Source: Methylococcaceae bacterium UBA6146 (lineage in GTDB: Bacteria; Pseudomonadota; Gammaproteobacteria; Methylococcales; Methylomonadaceae). From it: 64,000 bases of DNA. Shown here in pieces: positions 8,694 through 18,202 of the stretch. The stretch lies in NCBI GenBank assembly GCA_002422395.1, contig DIUY01000029.1, positions 207,992 through 271,991 on the forward strand. Reading direction: 5' to 3'. The position numbers and the translations under genes are program-made. Position 1 is the first letter of the stretch. The number at the start of each line of letters is the position of its first letter. Under the pieces are notes generated by a model. It ran no database searches, was not told the DNA's origin, and was given only the letters and a program-made list of their open reading frames with translations.

Positions 8694-9037
8694 ATGAGAA
8701 ACACCAGACCCATATCATGGCTGAAAGCAGCGCGTAAGGACTTCGAGGAATTTCCCGAAGCCGTGCAAAGCGACATGCTCGACGCACTCACGATTGCCGC
8801 CGAGGGCGGCAAGTCTGACAAGGCAAAGCCATCAAGGGTGTTGATGGTGGCGTGTTCGAGATTGCGCTTAAGCATCGCGGCGATGCTTTCCGCACCCTCT
8901 ACGCCATCAAGATTGATACGGATATTTGGGTGCTCCATGCTTTTCAGAAGAAATCGAAATCAGGGATCAAAACACCGCAAATGGAAGTTGATCTTATCAA
9001 CGAACGGCTCAAGAGATTGAAGGAGGCTTTAACATGA
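8694..9037 (+). pseudogene. HigB-like (Gp49) toxin, frameshifted
   Basis: A phage-derived Gp49/HigB-like mRNA-interferase toxin. The first part (MRNTRPISWLKAARKDFEEF through GGKSDKAK) and the second part (GVDGGVFEIALKHRGDAFR through NERLKRLKEAL) lie in different frames. They join if one A is restored in the run at about 8823-8827 (gcaaagcc). It overlaps the antitoxin gene by four bases, the usual toxin-first order. Either the toxin is inactivated or there is an assembly error; ribosomal slippage is less likely. Confidence 0.8.
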
Positions 9038-9363
9038 ACAACGATGATATGGAACTGGTGCGCGGCAGCGGCAATGTTTACCGCGATTTTGACCGCCCCA
9101 ATGCAGGGCTGGAGCAAGCCCGCGCCATTGTAGCCGCGAAAATTATTGGCATTCTCGATGACCGCAAACTCTCAACACGCGATGCCGAAAAGCAAACGGG
9201 GGTTTCCCATTCTGAATTCTCGCGCATCCGTAATGCACAGCTTCGCCGCTTCACGCTTGACCGGATGATTACGATCCTCGGTAAGCTCGATGAAGAAGTT
9301 GAAGTCAACGTCACCTTCCTGTCTCGCCGGAACAGCGTGGTTACAACGCCCCAGCTTTTGTGA
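9034..9363 (+). CDS. XRE-type antitoxin (HigA-like)
   Basis: A 109-residue helix-turn-helix protein. The HTH is seen in KLSTRDAEKQTGVSHSEFSRIRN, followed by FTLDRMITILGKLDEEVEV, the usual layout of antitoxins paired with Gp49/HigB-like toxins. It would bind the toxin and its own operator. The gene starts inside the last codons of the frameshifted toxin, so translation is probably coupled. Confidence 0.85.
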   Translation: MNNDDMELVRGSGNVYRDFDRPNAGLEQARAIVAAKIIGILDDRKLSTRDAEKQTGVSHSEFSRIRNAQLRRFTLDRMITILGKLDEEVEVNVTFLSRRNSVVTTPQLL

Positions 9364-9373
9364 GGTGGTGCCA

Positions 9374-9793
9374 ATGACAGAAAAATTTGATCCGCAAAAA
9401 ATTATCTCCATTATTGACAGCAAATCAGCCGACATCGAAACGCTTGATGACGATATTATGATGGAAGTGGTTGGGGTTGCTATGGCGTTGGATAAACTCA
9501 GGGAATCATTGGCTTTGGTAGAAACGCATATTGATGGGCGAGAATTTGAAAAAGCCTCCCGTGTGGGTTATCAAGAGGTCGCCCACAATTTTGTTTATGT
9601 GCAAAGAACCTTGGCAGGACTCCAAACAGCTACATACCAAAAGGAATCTCTTATTAGCACTATTGCACAAGAAGCCAACACCACCTATGAAGATGTCGCA
9701 CCTTATGTTGAAAAGAAAATGCAATCTGCGGTGAAAAAATTGGCTGTTCCGGCAAAAATAGATGAGTCGAATTCACTCCCTGCCCGCACATAA
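9374..9793 (+). CDS. Hypothetical protein, helical
   Basis: A 139-residue mostly helical acidic protein starting at the ATG at 9374, with GAGGTGGTG seven bases before, ten bases after the antitoxin gene and probably in the same transcript. No motif, cysteine pair or membrane segment stands out. I do not recognise the family. It could be a third component of the toxin-antitoxin operon, but nothing shows this directly. Confidence 0.5.
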   Translation: MTEKFDPQKIISIIDSKSADIETLDDDIMMEVVGVAMALDKLRESLALVETHIDGREFEKASRVGYQEVAHNFVYVQRTLAGLQTATYQKESLISTIAQEANTTYEDVAPYVEKKMQSAVKKLAVPAKIDESNSLPART

Positions 9794-10230
9794 GCCAGTG
9801 CCGCTTTCAGTTTTGTCCGGTCACATCATGTACAGAGAAGTTGACCCTATCAAACGGCGTTCGAATTATGCCAATATTACAAGCAGAAAAAATGGTAACG
9901 AGTGCAGCAAAAATTGGACTAGAGGCAACTATTTTTATTTTTTGGTTAAAAACACGGTTTTCTCATGTAAAAATAACACAATTGCCATTCGTTTTTAAAA
10001 ATGTGGCGGTCATCAGACATCGATATTGATTGGCTTCACCTTAATATGACGATTGGAAGCAGCCAATATTTTAAGTTGTTCATAAAAATGAGTGAAAATT
10101 TCACTATTTATTAGGTAATGCTTCATTTTATTCGTTTGGAATAATTGATAGACTGTTAAGTTATGTTGCGCCTTTGAACGTAGCGTAATCGCTTGATGGC
10201 GTTCCATAACATTAATATCTAAACGTTTCG
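9794..10230. other. Gene-poor AT-rich gap before the DUF4007 gene
   Basis: 437 bases with no convincing gene. A 64-codon minus-strand frame at 10013-10207 shows no family features. The sequence becomes AT-rich near 9930-10150. It probably holds the promoter of the following defence operon; no clear -35/-10 pair can be claimed. Confidence 0.5.
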
Positions 10231-11133
10231 ATGAAATTTAATCCCCAAAAAAGCACATTTGGCCGCCATGAAACATTCCCGCTCCGTTATGGGTGGCTGA
10301 CCAAAGCCATTCAGGCGGTCAATAAACCAGGGCTTACAGACATCTTCAAGCAACCCGAAGCGGCCATGATTGAATTGGGGCTTGGCAAAAACATGGTCAA
10401 TGCCCTGCAATATTGGTTACAGGTGACCGGGGTGGTAGATTTTAACGATGGGGTGGCGAACATTACCGAGTTTGGCCATGTGTTGCTTGGAGATAACGGC
10501 GACACTTATTTGGAAGATGAGACGACCATTTGGATCATACATTGGCGCATAGCCTCCAATCCTGAACTGGCCACCGGATTTTTCTGGTTTTTCAACCACT
10601 TTTCAATGCCACGGTTTAAAAGCAGCGACGTGCTACATTCGTTAGTGGATTTTGTTGGCCAAGAGCTGAAAAGCCGTTCTGAAAGCACCTTAAAATCCGA
10701 TGTTTCAACGCTATTGCGGATGTATTCACCCACTGCCGGACGCAACGATGAGCATTTGGATTCCCCCATGTCCTCATTGGGTTTGCTCTCTAGTGATGTG
10801 TCTGGCGGCTATCTGAGCCAGCGCACGGTACGCCCCTTCTTGCCACCTATGGCCTTGCATTTTGCGTTACAAAGCCGCTTTTCAGAGCAATCCCAGCAAG
10901 CCGCGTTGCCAATCAATATCTTGCTGTATGGCGGGGACGGCTATCCTGCTCCGGGTGCCGTTTTCCGTTTGAACGAGGAAGGGTTAATGGGCGCGTTGAC
11001 CAATGTGATGGAAACCTATCCGAATTGTTACGAACTACGCGAAACTGCCGGATTGCACCAACTGTACCGGAGAAGCCCTCTACTCAAAGAAACGGATTTG
11101 TTGACAGCCTATTATCAAGGAAGATCGGCATGA
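10231..11133 (+). CDS. DUF4007 family protein
   Basis: A 300-residue protein of the DUF4007 family, recognised by the N-terminal segment STFGRHETFPLRYGWLTKA and the SPMSSLGLL and LPPMALHFAL segments. DUF4007 proteins are known as neighbours of PAPS-reductase and BREX-type or phosphorothioation defence genes, but have no established activity. It is the first gene of the operon that continues through the ATPases, PglZ and BrxL, and overlaps the next gene by four bases (ATGA). Confidence 0.85.
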   Translation: MKFNPQKSTFGRHETFPLRYGWLTKAIQAVNKPGLTDIFKQPEAAMIELGLGKNMVNALQYWLQVTGVVDFNDGVANITEFGHVLLGDNGDTYLEDETTIWIIHWRIASNPELATGFFWFFNHFSMPRFKSSDVLHSLVDFVGQELKSRSESTLKSDVSTLLRMYSPTAGRNDEHLDSPMSSLGLLSSDVSGGYLSQRTVRPFLPPMALHFALQSRFSEQSQQAALPINILLYGGDGYPAPGAVFRLNEEGLMGALTNVMETYPNCYELRETAGLHQLYRRSPLLKETDLLTAYYQGRSA

Positions 11134-12524
11134 AACCATTGGACAACTTCGTTTCAATACGAGGGGTGTATGCCCGCTCAGTTAATTTGTTGCGCGACGG
11201 TAATGACTTAGGTCTATTACAAGCCTATTTGCCGACAGCAAAAACCCTGCAAACGCTCGAACAGTTCAAATCAGGTTTTACTAAGCATCCGGCAGAACGG
11301 GCTTATGCGCTCATCGGCCCCTACGGTTCTGGAAAATCAGCGTTCGCATTATTCCTTTCGTCCTTACTCGCTACTGAAGAAAGCCAAGCAAGGCACATCG
11401 CCTCTGACAAATTTAAGGCGATTGCCCCGGTTACTTCGGCAGCCTTTGATAAAGCCGTTGCTGGCGGCAGCGGCTTTTTAAGGGTCAGCGTCAACGGCAC
11501 ACCTGATTCATTAATTAGACAACTCCTGCTGGCTTTAGCGGACAGCATGGCGCAAGCGGGATTTGATCAATCTAGGGTAGCCACCATTAAAGCAGCCGCC
11601 GTTCCGTCCACCCCAATGGACGAAGTGTTAGCCCATCTGCAAGCAACCCAAGACTGTTGGGCTAAAATGGGCGGTTCAGGGGTGTTGCTTACCGTTGATG
11701 AGCTGGGTAAGTTCCTCGAATACGAGTCATACCACCCACAGCACCGCGAAATCCATTTGTTGCAACTTTTGGCGGAACATGCAAGGCAAAGCCATGATGC
11801 ACCCTTACATGTTGTTGTCTTGTTACATCAGGCGTTTGAATATTACACCCATCGGTTAGGCAAGCATTTGCGCGATGAATGGCAAAAAGTCCAGGGGCGT
11901 TATAACGCCATTGCTTTTTTGGAACCTGCCGAACAGACTCTAAAAATAGTCGCGGCGGCGTTTGATCAACAGCATGAGCTGACCGCTTACCTGCATACAC
12001 AGCTTAATGAGTGGACTAAGCAACTGTCCACAATGGGGGCGTTGCCGCAAAACTTTCCCGACTCCCAGACACGGGGCATTTTTCAACAATGCTATCCGCT
12101 GCATCCATTGTCCCTCTTGATTTTGCCGGTGCTGTGCCAAAAAATTGCCCAAAACGAAAGGACATTGTTTTCTTATTTGGGCAGCACCGAACCCTTCGGG
12201 CTTAAAACCAGACTGGGACAATTGGAAATAGGATCATGGGTTTTCCCCGCTGAACTCTATGATTATTTCATTGCCCAGCAAATGGGCGGATTTTCTGACC
12301 CGCTGACCTATCGACGGTGGCTAGAAGTGGTCACGGCTCTGGAGCGTTTTGATGCCGCGCCCGATGATGCCGCCGTGTCTGTGCTGAAAACCATTGGCCT
12401 GTTGAACCTGATCGGTGCCCAACGCGGACTTAAGGCCAGTCCAGACATCTTACGGCTGCTGTTTCGGCAATTACGGTTCGGGCAAAAGCCATCTTGCCGT
12501 GCTGATCGCGCAATTATTTCGTGA
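11130..12524 (+). CDS. BrxC-like P-loop ATPase, C-terminally truncated by deletion fusion
   Basis: A 464-residue reading frame whose native part is about 445 residues. It has a Walker A motif GPYGSGKSAF at about residue 61-70 and a DELGKFLEY segment typical of BrxC/PglY-like ATPases. The protein reads normally to LKASPDILRLLF at about 12464. From there the DNA is the Walker A region of a second ATPase read in the wrong frame, ending in a spurious tail (RQLRFGQKP...AIIS). It overlaps the DUF4007 gene. It is a truncated product, probably non-functional, but could still be expressed. Confidence 0.75.
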   Translation: MKPLDNFVSIRGVYARSVNLLRDGNDLGLLQAYLPTAKTLQTLEQFKSGFTKHPAERAYALIGPYGSGKSAFALFLSSLLATEESQARHIASDKFKAIAPVTSAAFDKAVAGGSGFLRVSVNGTPDSLIRQLLLALADSMAQAGFDQSRVATIKAAAVPSTPMDEVLAHLQATQDCWAKMGGSGVLLTVDELGKFLEYESYHPQHREIHLLQLLAEHARQSHDAPLHVVVLLHQAFEYYTHRLGKHLRDEWQKVQGRYNAIAFLEPAEQTLKIVAAAFDQQHELTAYLHTQLNEWTKQLSTMGALPQNFPDSQTRGIFQQCYPLHPLSLLILPVLCQKIAQNERTLFSYLGSTEPFGLKTRLGQLEIGSWVFPAELYDYFIAQQMGGFSDPLTYRRWLEVVTALERFDAAPDDAAVSVLKTIGLLNLIGAQRGLKASPDILRLLFRQLRFGQKPSCRADRAIIS

Positions 12525-15500
12525 TGGTGCTGGTAGTGCCGAGTTTGCCGGGTTTTTCCAACGCTTAAGTAATGCCGGTCACACAGAGTTGGCGGAGAAA
12601 CTGCGGCACACGTTTCTACTGCCAAGCGACCCGGATGCTAGACCGTATTTGCTGGTGACGTTGTATGGTTCGGAAACGCCCTCTTTGGCAGAAAAACTGT
12701 ATGAAGGTTTGTACGATGCGTTAAACCGGCATTCTAGATTTGACCCAAAAACCATTTTACCCACCACGGAATATGACGTTTGTATTCAGCGGTTTGAAGA
12801 AATTACAGCGGAGAACCTATCACTTGCCAATATAGATTTGTCACAGTGGCAAATGGCTGAACACTATTTGACGACGGCGGAAATGCGGACTGGTTTGAAA
12901 AATCATCAACCACAGGCCTTAGATGTATTTAAGCGTTGGCATGAGAAAGTTTGTTTAGGAGCGGCTTTTAATCCGGCGAGCCACGGCGGCAAAAACTTTA
13001 TTGAGGCTTATCAAGAAGCGGGCAAAAACCTAGCCGACCAACACGGTTTTGGCGGCATTTTGGTGGTGTGGGACGAATTTGGAGATGTCTTAGCAGATTT
13101 GGTTCGTAATCCCTATCGTCATGCTCGAAATGAAATTATGGATTTGCAACGGTTCGTGGAAATAGTTTGCGCTCCTAGACAAGGGCATACAGCGTTTATC
13201 AGTTTAACTCATGTCTCATTTGTCGAATATGCGGCCAGGGATGGCAATGCCGCGACAGAAAAAGAAAGTTTGGAAAAAATTGCAGGTCGTTTTTACAAAC
13301 CTTTTAAGATTGAATTGAATGCTGCCGAAAGCGAAGGTTATCATTTATTGGCGATGCAAAAAACGTGGACACCACAAGGAGAACAATGTTGGCAACAGGC
13401 GGTTACAGTGCGTCAAACCCTGTTGGAAAGTTGTGCTGCCTTACCGCTATTTAAAATTTTAGGTTTCCATCTTGCCGATATTCTGAAAGAAGTGTACCCG
13501 CTACATCCTGTTATGGCGGCTGGCTTGTTCGCGCTGTCCGATTTTGCCCAGTCAACTCGGACGGCTTTAACCTTCTTTCGAGATAATGCTGACAAATTAT
13601 TGACAAGGGAACTCAATGCAGAAGGCTTGTTAGCAGATGAGTTGATCCGGTTACCGGAATTGACGGATTATTATGCCAATAGCCTAAAAGAAAAAGCAGC
13701 TAATGATTGGAATCGTTATCAACGTGCATCTGACCGAATTTCTGCTGATTTACCCGCCACTGAGTTTCAGGCCAAACAAAATATTTTAAAATTATTATTT
13801 TTGGCGCAACTGCCCAAATTGCTGGGTGAGAACTTCCAAGCGACAGAATTGTTTTTAGCATGTGCGCTTTATGATGCCAAGCCAAACACGTCCGACGCTA
13901 TGGAATTGTCCAAGGATTTAGCCTGGCTGAAAGCGGCGGAGTTAGTCTGGAAAAACGACGTGACCGGAGAGTGGCTATTGCTAGGCGATTCCGGTGTCAA
14001 TGTGGAAGCGTTGATTGCAGATAAGTTAAACCTGTTTGCCGGGCGTAATCCTGAAACACTGTTGAAGGATCATGCCGACATGATGACCGATTTATTGCCA
14101 ATGGTCGGCGTGCATGATTTGGAGCCATCAGTTTGCGGCATTGTCCGATCATATCAGGTCAGTTTGTTGACACCACCGATTAGTAACTCGCTTAAACTGG
14201 AAAAGCTCACAGTAAGCGCACAGGTTTTTCTGGTGTTGGCAAAAGATGCCGAAGAAATAGATGTGGTTAAGAACAGAATTTCGGAGATGAAAGTAGCGCC
14301 CATTTACTTTTGGTTGCCGGTCGCCGGAATCCGTTCTGAATCCGTTAATATTGAAGGCAAGGATTTTAAATTAAGCGGTTTGTTATGCCGTTATTTGGCG
14401 TTACAAGTGCTGCTGAAAGAAAAAACCGCCAGCGATGATTTGCGCCGCCAATTGACGGCGAAATGGGAAAAAAATCGCCAGGATTTGGTGAAAATTTTGC
14501 GGGTACTCTATGGACGCGACGGATTAACGAGCGGCAAAAGCCAAATTGTTCAGGCAGGCACAACAAATAACCTGCCCTGCAATAGCTGGCATGAATTCCG
14601 TAGTGTTCTTGCGAAGAAGATACAAGGACTGTATGACCAGGAAATCCCAATCCGCGCCAATAATATGAACAGGCTCAACGATGAAAAATATACCGGCAGC
14701 AGCAAGGTACAAAAAATCGTAGAGCGCATCCTGAACTTTGCCACTCACGAGAAGTATCAAACCGATTTGCTGGGTGAAGACAAGGAAACGAGTGAACCAT
14801 CGGCATTGATTGATGGTGTGTTAGGCGTTAATCAGTTGTTTATCCTGCGGTCTAGCGGCTGGGATATTAAAAAAATAGAAGAATCCGACGGGAAGGTGAA
14901 AGAGGTTTTAAAACTGTTGCACGATAACTTGTTGCGTAAGCGCGAACAGCCCTATTTAGTCAAAGAATTGCGCGACAAGCTGGTTGCCCCGCCATTCGGC
15001 TTGCCTGCTTGTACGTTGTCTTTATTTGCAGCGGTTGCGGTACGCGATGAGGTTAAACGTTTGCGTTGGGGTAGTACCAACGAAACCGACCCTGCCACGA
15101 ATCTGACAGAGGCTTTTAATCAGGACAGTAAACTGACTATCCGGTTATTTGAATTTAGTAACAAGCAATTGAAAATATTGTCCGCGCTCAGCCAGTATTT
15201 CAGGCTAAGCAAAGATAATCAGCAATCTGATGAAGAATTTGCCAGCCAATCGGTGCAATCGCTACGCAGATTCGTAAACGAACAAACGGAAGCAGTAAAA
15301 AGCTCAGGGCAACTCAATGGGCAAACTAAAGAATTGGTTAAATTCTTACAGCAAGTCGGCAAAAGCCCACAAGAGGTCGCCGAATGTTTGCTGAGGTTAT
15401 TGGTTTTAGATAAAGCAACTGAACATGTCATTGCTACGGACGGACACGGAAAAGTAAAAGAACTGCTTGATGATTTTGAACGAATTAGTCACGCCAAGCA

Positions 15501-15921
15501 ACACGAGTTAAAGCAAACCGTGCAAACCGTTTTGCCGGGCAACCCGGAAACCAAGAACCGCCTAATTGCCAATTTGAACCACCATTCTGCCAGTAATGAA
15601 GCAAAATCTTTTGCCCGCTTACTTGAAGGGCATGGACACGCTGACGAAATATGTCCTGATAAAATTACTCAGGCGTTGTTGAATAAACCCATTGAAGATT
15701 GTACTGAAACTGAAATTGGACGATGCCAAGGCAAATTAGAGGCTTTAGTTGCACATCATCAACAGTCTCCCCTTGTCTATCCGCCTGCAGCTCAAGTTGC
15801 CGAACCCATTTCCACTAAAGAGCAGTTAATCATTTCTCTGCAAAGGCATATTCAGGCTTGCGGGTTAGCCAATGGCGACATAGCCACTGCCTTACGCACG
15901 GTTTTAGCTGACTACGAGTAA
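12463..15921 (+). pseudogene. brxC: BrxC-like ATPase, 5'-truncated
   Basis: About 1150 residues of a large BrxC-like ATPase whose sequence starts abruptly at its own Walker A motif (GNYGSGKSHLAVLIA). Homologues have some 50-70 residues before this motif; here they are missing, replaced by the 3' part of the preceding ATPase gene in another frame. Frame-matched ATGs at 12415 and further in have no obvious role. The rest (LLVTLYGSETPSLAEKL, VVWDEFGDVLADL Walker B-like, long helical C-terminus) is uninterrupted. It is followed after four bases by pglZ. In BREX, BrxC is the large ATPase of the core. Confidence 0.78.
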
Positions 15922-15925
15922 TACC

Positions 15926-18202
15926 ATGCCTGTACAGCTGATCCGTGATGAATTCAATATAGATAACCATGATGCCGTGGTGATTAAAACGGCTGACGAA
16001 GTTTTGCCCGTAATGTGTCAGATTGACCAGCATTTAATAGCAAAGGCGGAAACCCTGTTGAGGGTGCGTTTGGGCAATCAGGCGTTATGGCAGCGTTTTA
16101 GGCACTATGAAGGTTATAACGGTGTCTTGCCGACTTTGGAACTAATCCCTAGGGTTGTGTTAGCGCAAAACTGGAATAGGGTCATTCCTGATTGGTTGGG
16201 TAATGCGTTAATTGTCAGATTGGGTTTGTTGGAAAAGCCCTTCCTCGCCACGAACACTGCGGAAGCGTTTGCAGAAAGTGTATTGCAAGCATGTCTTCCT
16301 GAATTGCCGGATATGAATGCTGAAAACTTTATTGAGCTATTAAGCCGCCAAGGCATGACTTTGCATATCCTGTTGGAAGTCGCTCCTCTAAATGAGGCAT
16401 TTGGCCGCTATTTGATGTCAAGCTTAGGGTTTGAAGCTAAAGCCGCACAAGGGTTTGTGCGTGAATGGCTGAACGCGCAACATCCAAGCACATTCTTTAA
16501 TAACCTGGCCTATCAACAGCATTTGGAGCAATTACGGGTGTTTATCAGCACCTATCAACTTAATATGGCTTTGCCGCCGAAAACCTATGATGCCAGTTTC
16601 TTGCAAGCATTACCTGAGCTGTCATTGCCTGAACATCAAGCCAATGGTTTGGCTAACAAATATTTATTGGCTTTAGCCGCCATTGACCGGAAAATCCATG
16701 CACGGGAAATTCCGCCCGATGTTTTAGCGGATTGGTTGATCGATTGGCCTAGTCTGCTTGATGTCATTGCAGAGCGTGTTGCTAGCCAACGTGATTGGCT
16801 GACCCCTGCTTTATTTGCTAAATTGCAAACCTTGCGTAGCGAAAAAGCCCAAGCATTAACGTTGGCATTTCAGAAGTTGCTCGATGGTTATCCGCTATTA
16901 AATATTTCCGCTACGGTTGATGAAGCTGTCCAATGGAGTGAAGGCTATTTTGAGTATTGCCGGCTAGCCTTTTTGGACAACCATCCATTAGACGAGGCTA
17001 TCAATAGCAGTTTTAGCGATTGGTTGCTGGCTGCACAATCTGCACGAGTGCCCCGATCAAAATACGATTGGCGGCAATTTTCCGCTAACGTCAAAAGCTA
17101 TTTACACAAGGGCTATGTAGCTGTCATTGTGATGGTCGATGCCTTATCGGCACTGAATCAGGATAAAGTGTTGCAGGTATTGCAAGGGATGGACAATTTA
17201 GGTTTACATCCAGAAACATTGTTTGCACCGCTGCCAACCTTGACCGAGGTGGGAAAAATGGCGGTACTGACGGGTTTGCCTGTTAACCAACACCCGTCTG
17301 GAAATCAAGAGGCTATCCTACGCCACGTTTATCAAGCTTATTTGCCGACACCGGACGCGCTTAAGGTGCTAAAAAGTTGGGAAGAAAGTAATCAACGCTT
17401 AGAACGTATCGAAGACGCGACACAATTGTTAGTGTATTTTGAAAACCGTTTGGATGAACGTCTGCATGATTGCCCCAGTTTCAGTAAGCACCGCGACGAT
17501 ATTCAGCCGATCATGAACCAAATCAAACGTATGTTGAACGGCTGGCAAAAAGATGCGGGCTTGCTGAACAAAGACATTGTGTTTTTTATCACTGCCGATC
17601 ATGGCATGACCGTCACCCAAAGCCTTTACCAAAACCAAGCTATCACTGAATGCAAGGACAGGGCGGTTAAATTAAAAGGCGCAACTTCTTTGCCCGATGA
17701 TTTTGCGGTGCTCGATGAATACGCGGCACTTAAAAAACGATATAGGTTGACCCCTAGCGGTTTATTGGCACACGGTGGCCTCACCCCGGAAGAAGTTCTG
17801 ATACCCTGCATCACCCTGGCTTCAAAGCCGCCTCCAATGGGGGCAACACCTTTAGAGATTAAATTGCCGGATAACTACTGTGTGCGGGTGGCAGATAGGC
17901 GCTGGCAAATAGAAATACAACTTATCAATCATGATAGGGATTTGACCGCTATTGAAATCAGTCTGGCCCCACCTTTTTCAGGCACGGGAAATATCGATAG
18001 CCTAAGGGCGTATAAAACCCAAAACTTAACGCTACGCTTTAGCTCCACGCAAGAACAAGAAGGCTTTACTGAAATCGAAGTCTTACTGTCTTATCACTAT
18101 GCGAGCTTTCATGAACAAGATCATAAAATATTAACGGTTAAATTCCCCGCTTCCTTGATAGAAAAAGATGCAGGCACGCAAAGTTTTGAGGATATGTTTT
18201 GA
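15926..18202 (+). CDS. pglZ: BREX PglZ-domain protein
   Basis: A 758-residue protein with the alkaline-phosphatase-superfamily PglZ domain. VIVMVDALSALNQD at about residue 400 carries the metal-binding Asp, FFITADHGMTVTQ at about 550 the second metal site, and LLAHGGLTPEEVLIP follows. The N-terminal half is helical and matches the long N-terminus of BREX PglZ proteins. PglZ is a core BREX component needed for defence and methylation in studied systems. The reading frame is intact and overlaps brxL by three bases. Confidence 0.9.
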   Translation: MPVQLIRDEFNIDNHDAVVIKTADEVLPVMCQIDQHLIAKAETLLRVRLGNQALWQRFRHYEGYNGVLPTLELIPRVVLAQNWNRVIPDWLGNALIVRLGLLEKPFLATNTAEAFAESVLQACLPELPDMNAENFIELLSRQGMTLHILLEVAPLNEAFGRYLMSSLGFEAKAAQGFVREWLNAQHPSTFFNNLAYQQHLEQLRVFISTYQLNMALPPKTYDASFLQALPELSLPEHQANGLANKYLLALAAIDRKIHAREIPPDVLADWLIDWPSLLDVIAERVASQRDWLTPALFAKLQTLRSEKAQALTLAFQKLLDGYPLLNISATVDEAVQWSEGYFEYCRLAFLDNHPLDEAINSSFSDWLLAAQSARVPRSKYDWRQFSANVKSYLHKGYVAVIVMVDALSALNQDKVLQVLQGMDNLGLHPETLFAPLPTLTEVGKMAVLTGLPVNQHPSGNQEAILRHVYQAYLPTPDALKVLKSWEESNQRLERIEDATQLLVYFENRLDERLHDCPSFSKHRDDIQPIMNQIKRMLNGWQKDAGLLNKDIVFFITADHGMTVTQSLYQNQAITECKDRAVKLKGATSLPDDFAVLDEYAALKKRYRLTPSGLLAHGGLTPEEVLIPCITLASKPPPMGATPLEIKLPDNYCVRVADRRWQIEIQLINHDRDLTAIEISLAPPFSGTGNIDSLRAYKTQNLTLRFSSTQEQEGFTEIEVLLSYHYASFHEQDHKILTVKFPASLIEKDAGTQSFEDMF

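Noticed and set aside
10013..10207. A 64-codon minus-strand ORF upstream of the DUF4007 gene
   Set aside because: No ribosome-binding site, no family features, and AT-rich promoter-like surroundings.
12415..12462. ATG at 12415 as the genuine start of the large BrxC-like gene
   Set aside because: The codons from 12415 to 12462 lie within the preceding ATPase gene read out of frame; the encoded residues are not BrxC-like.
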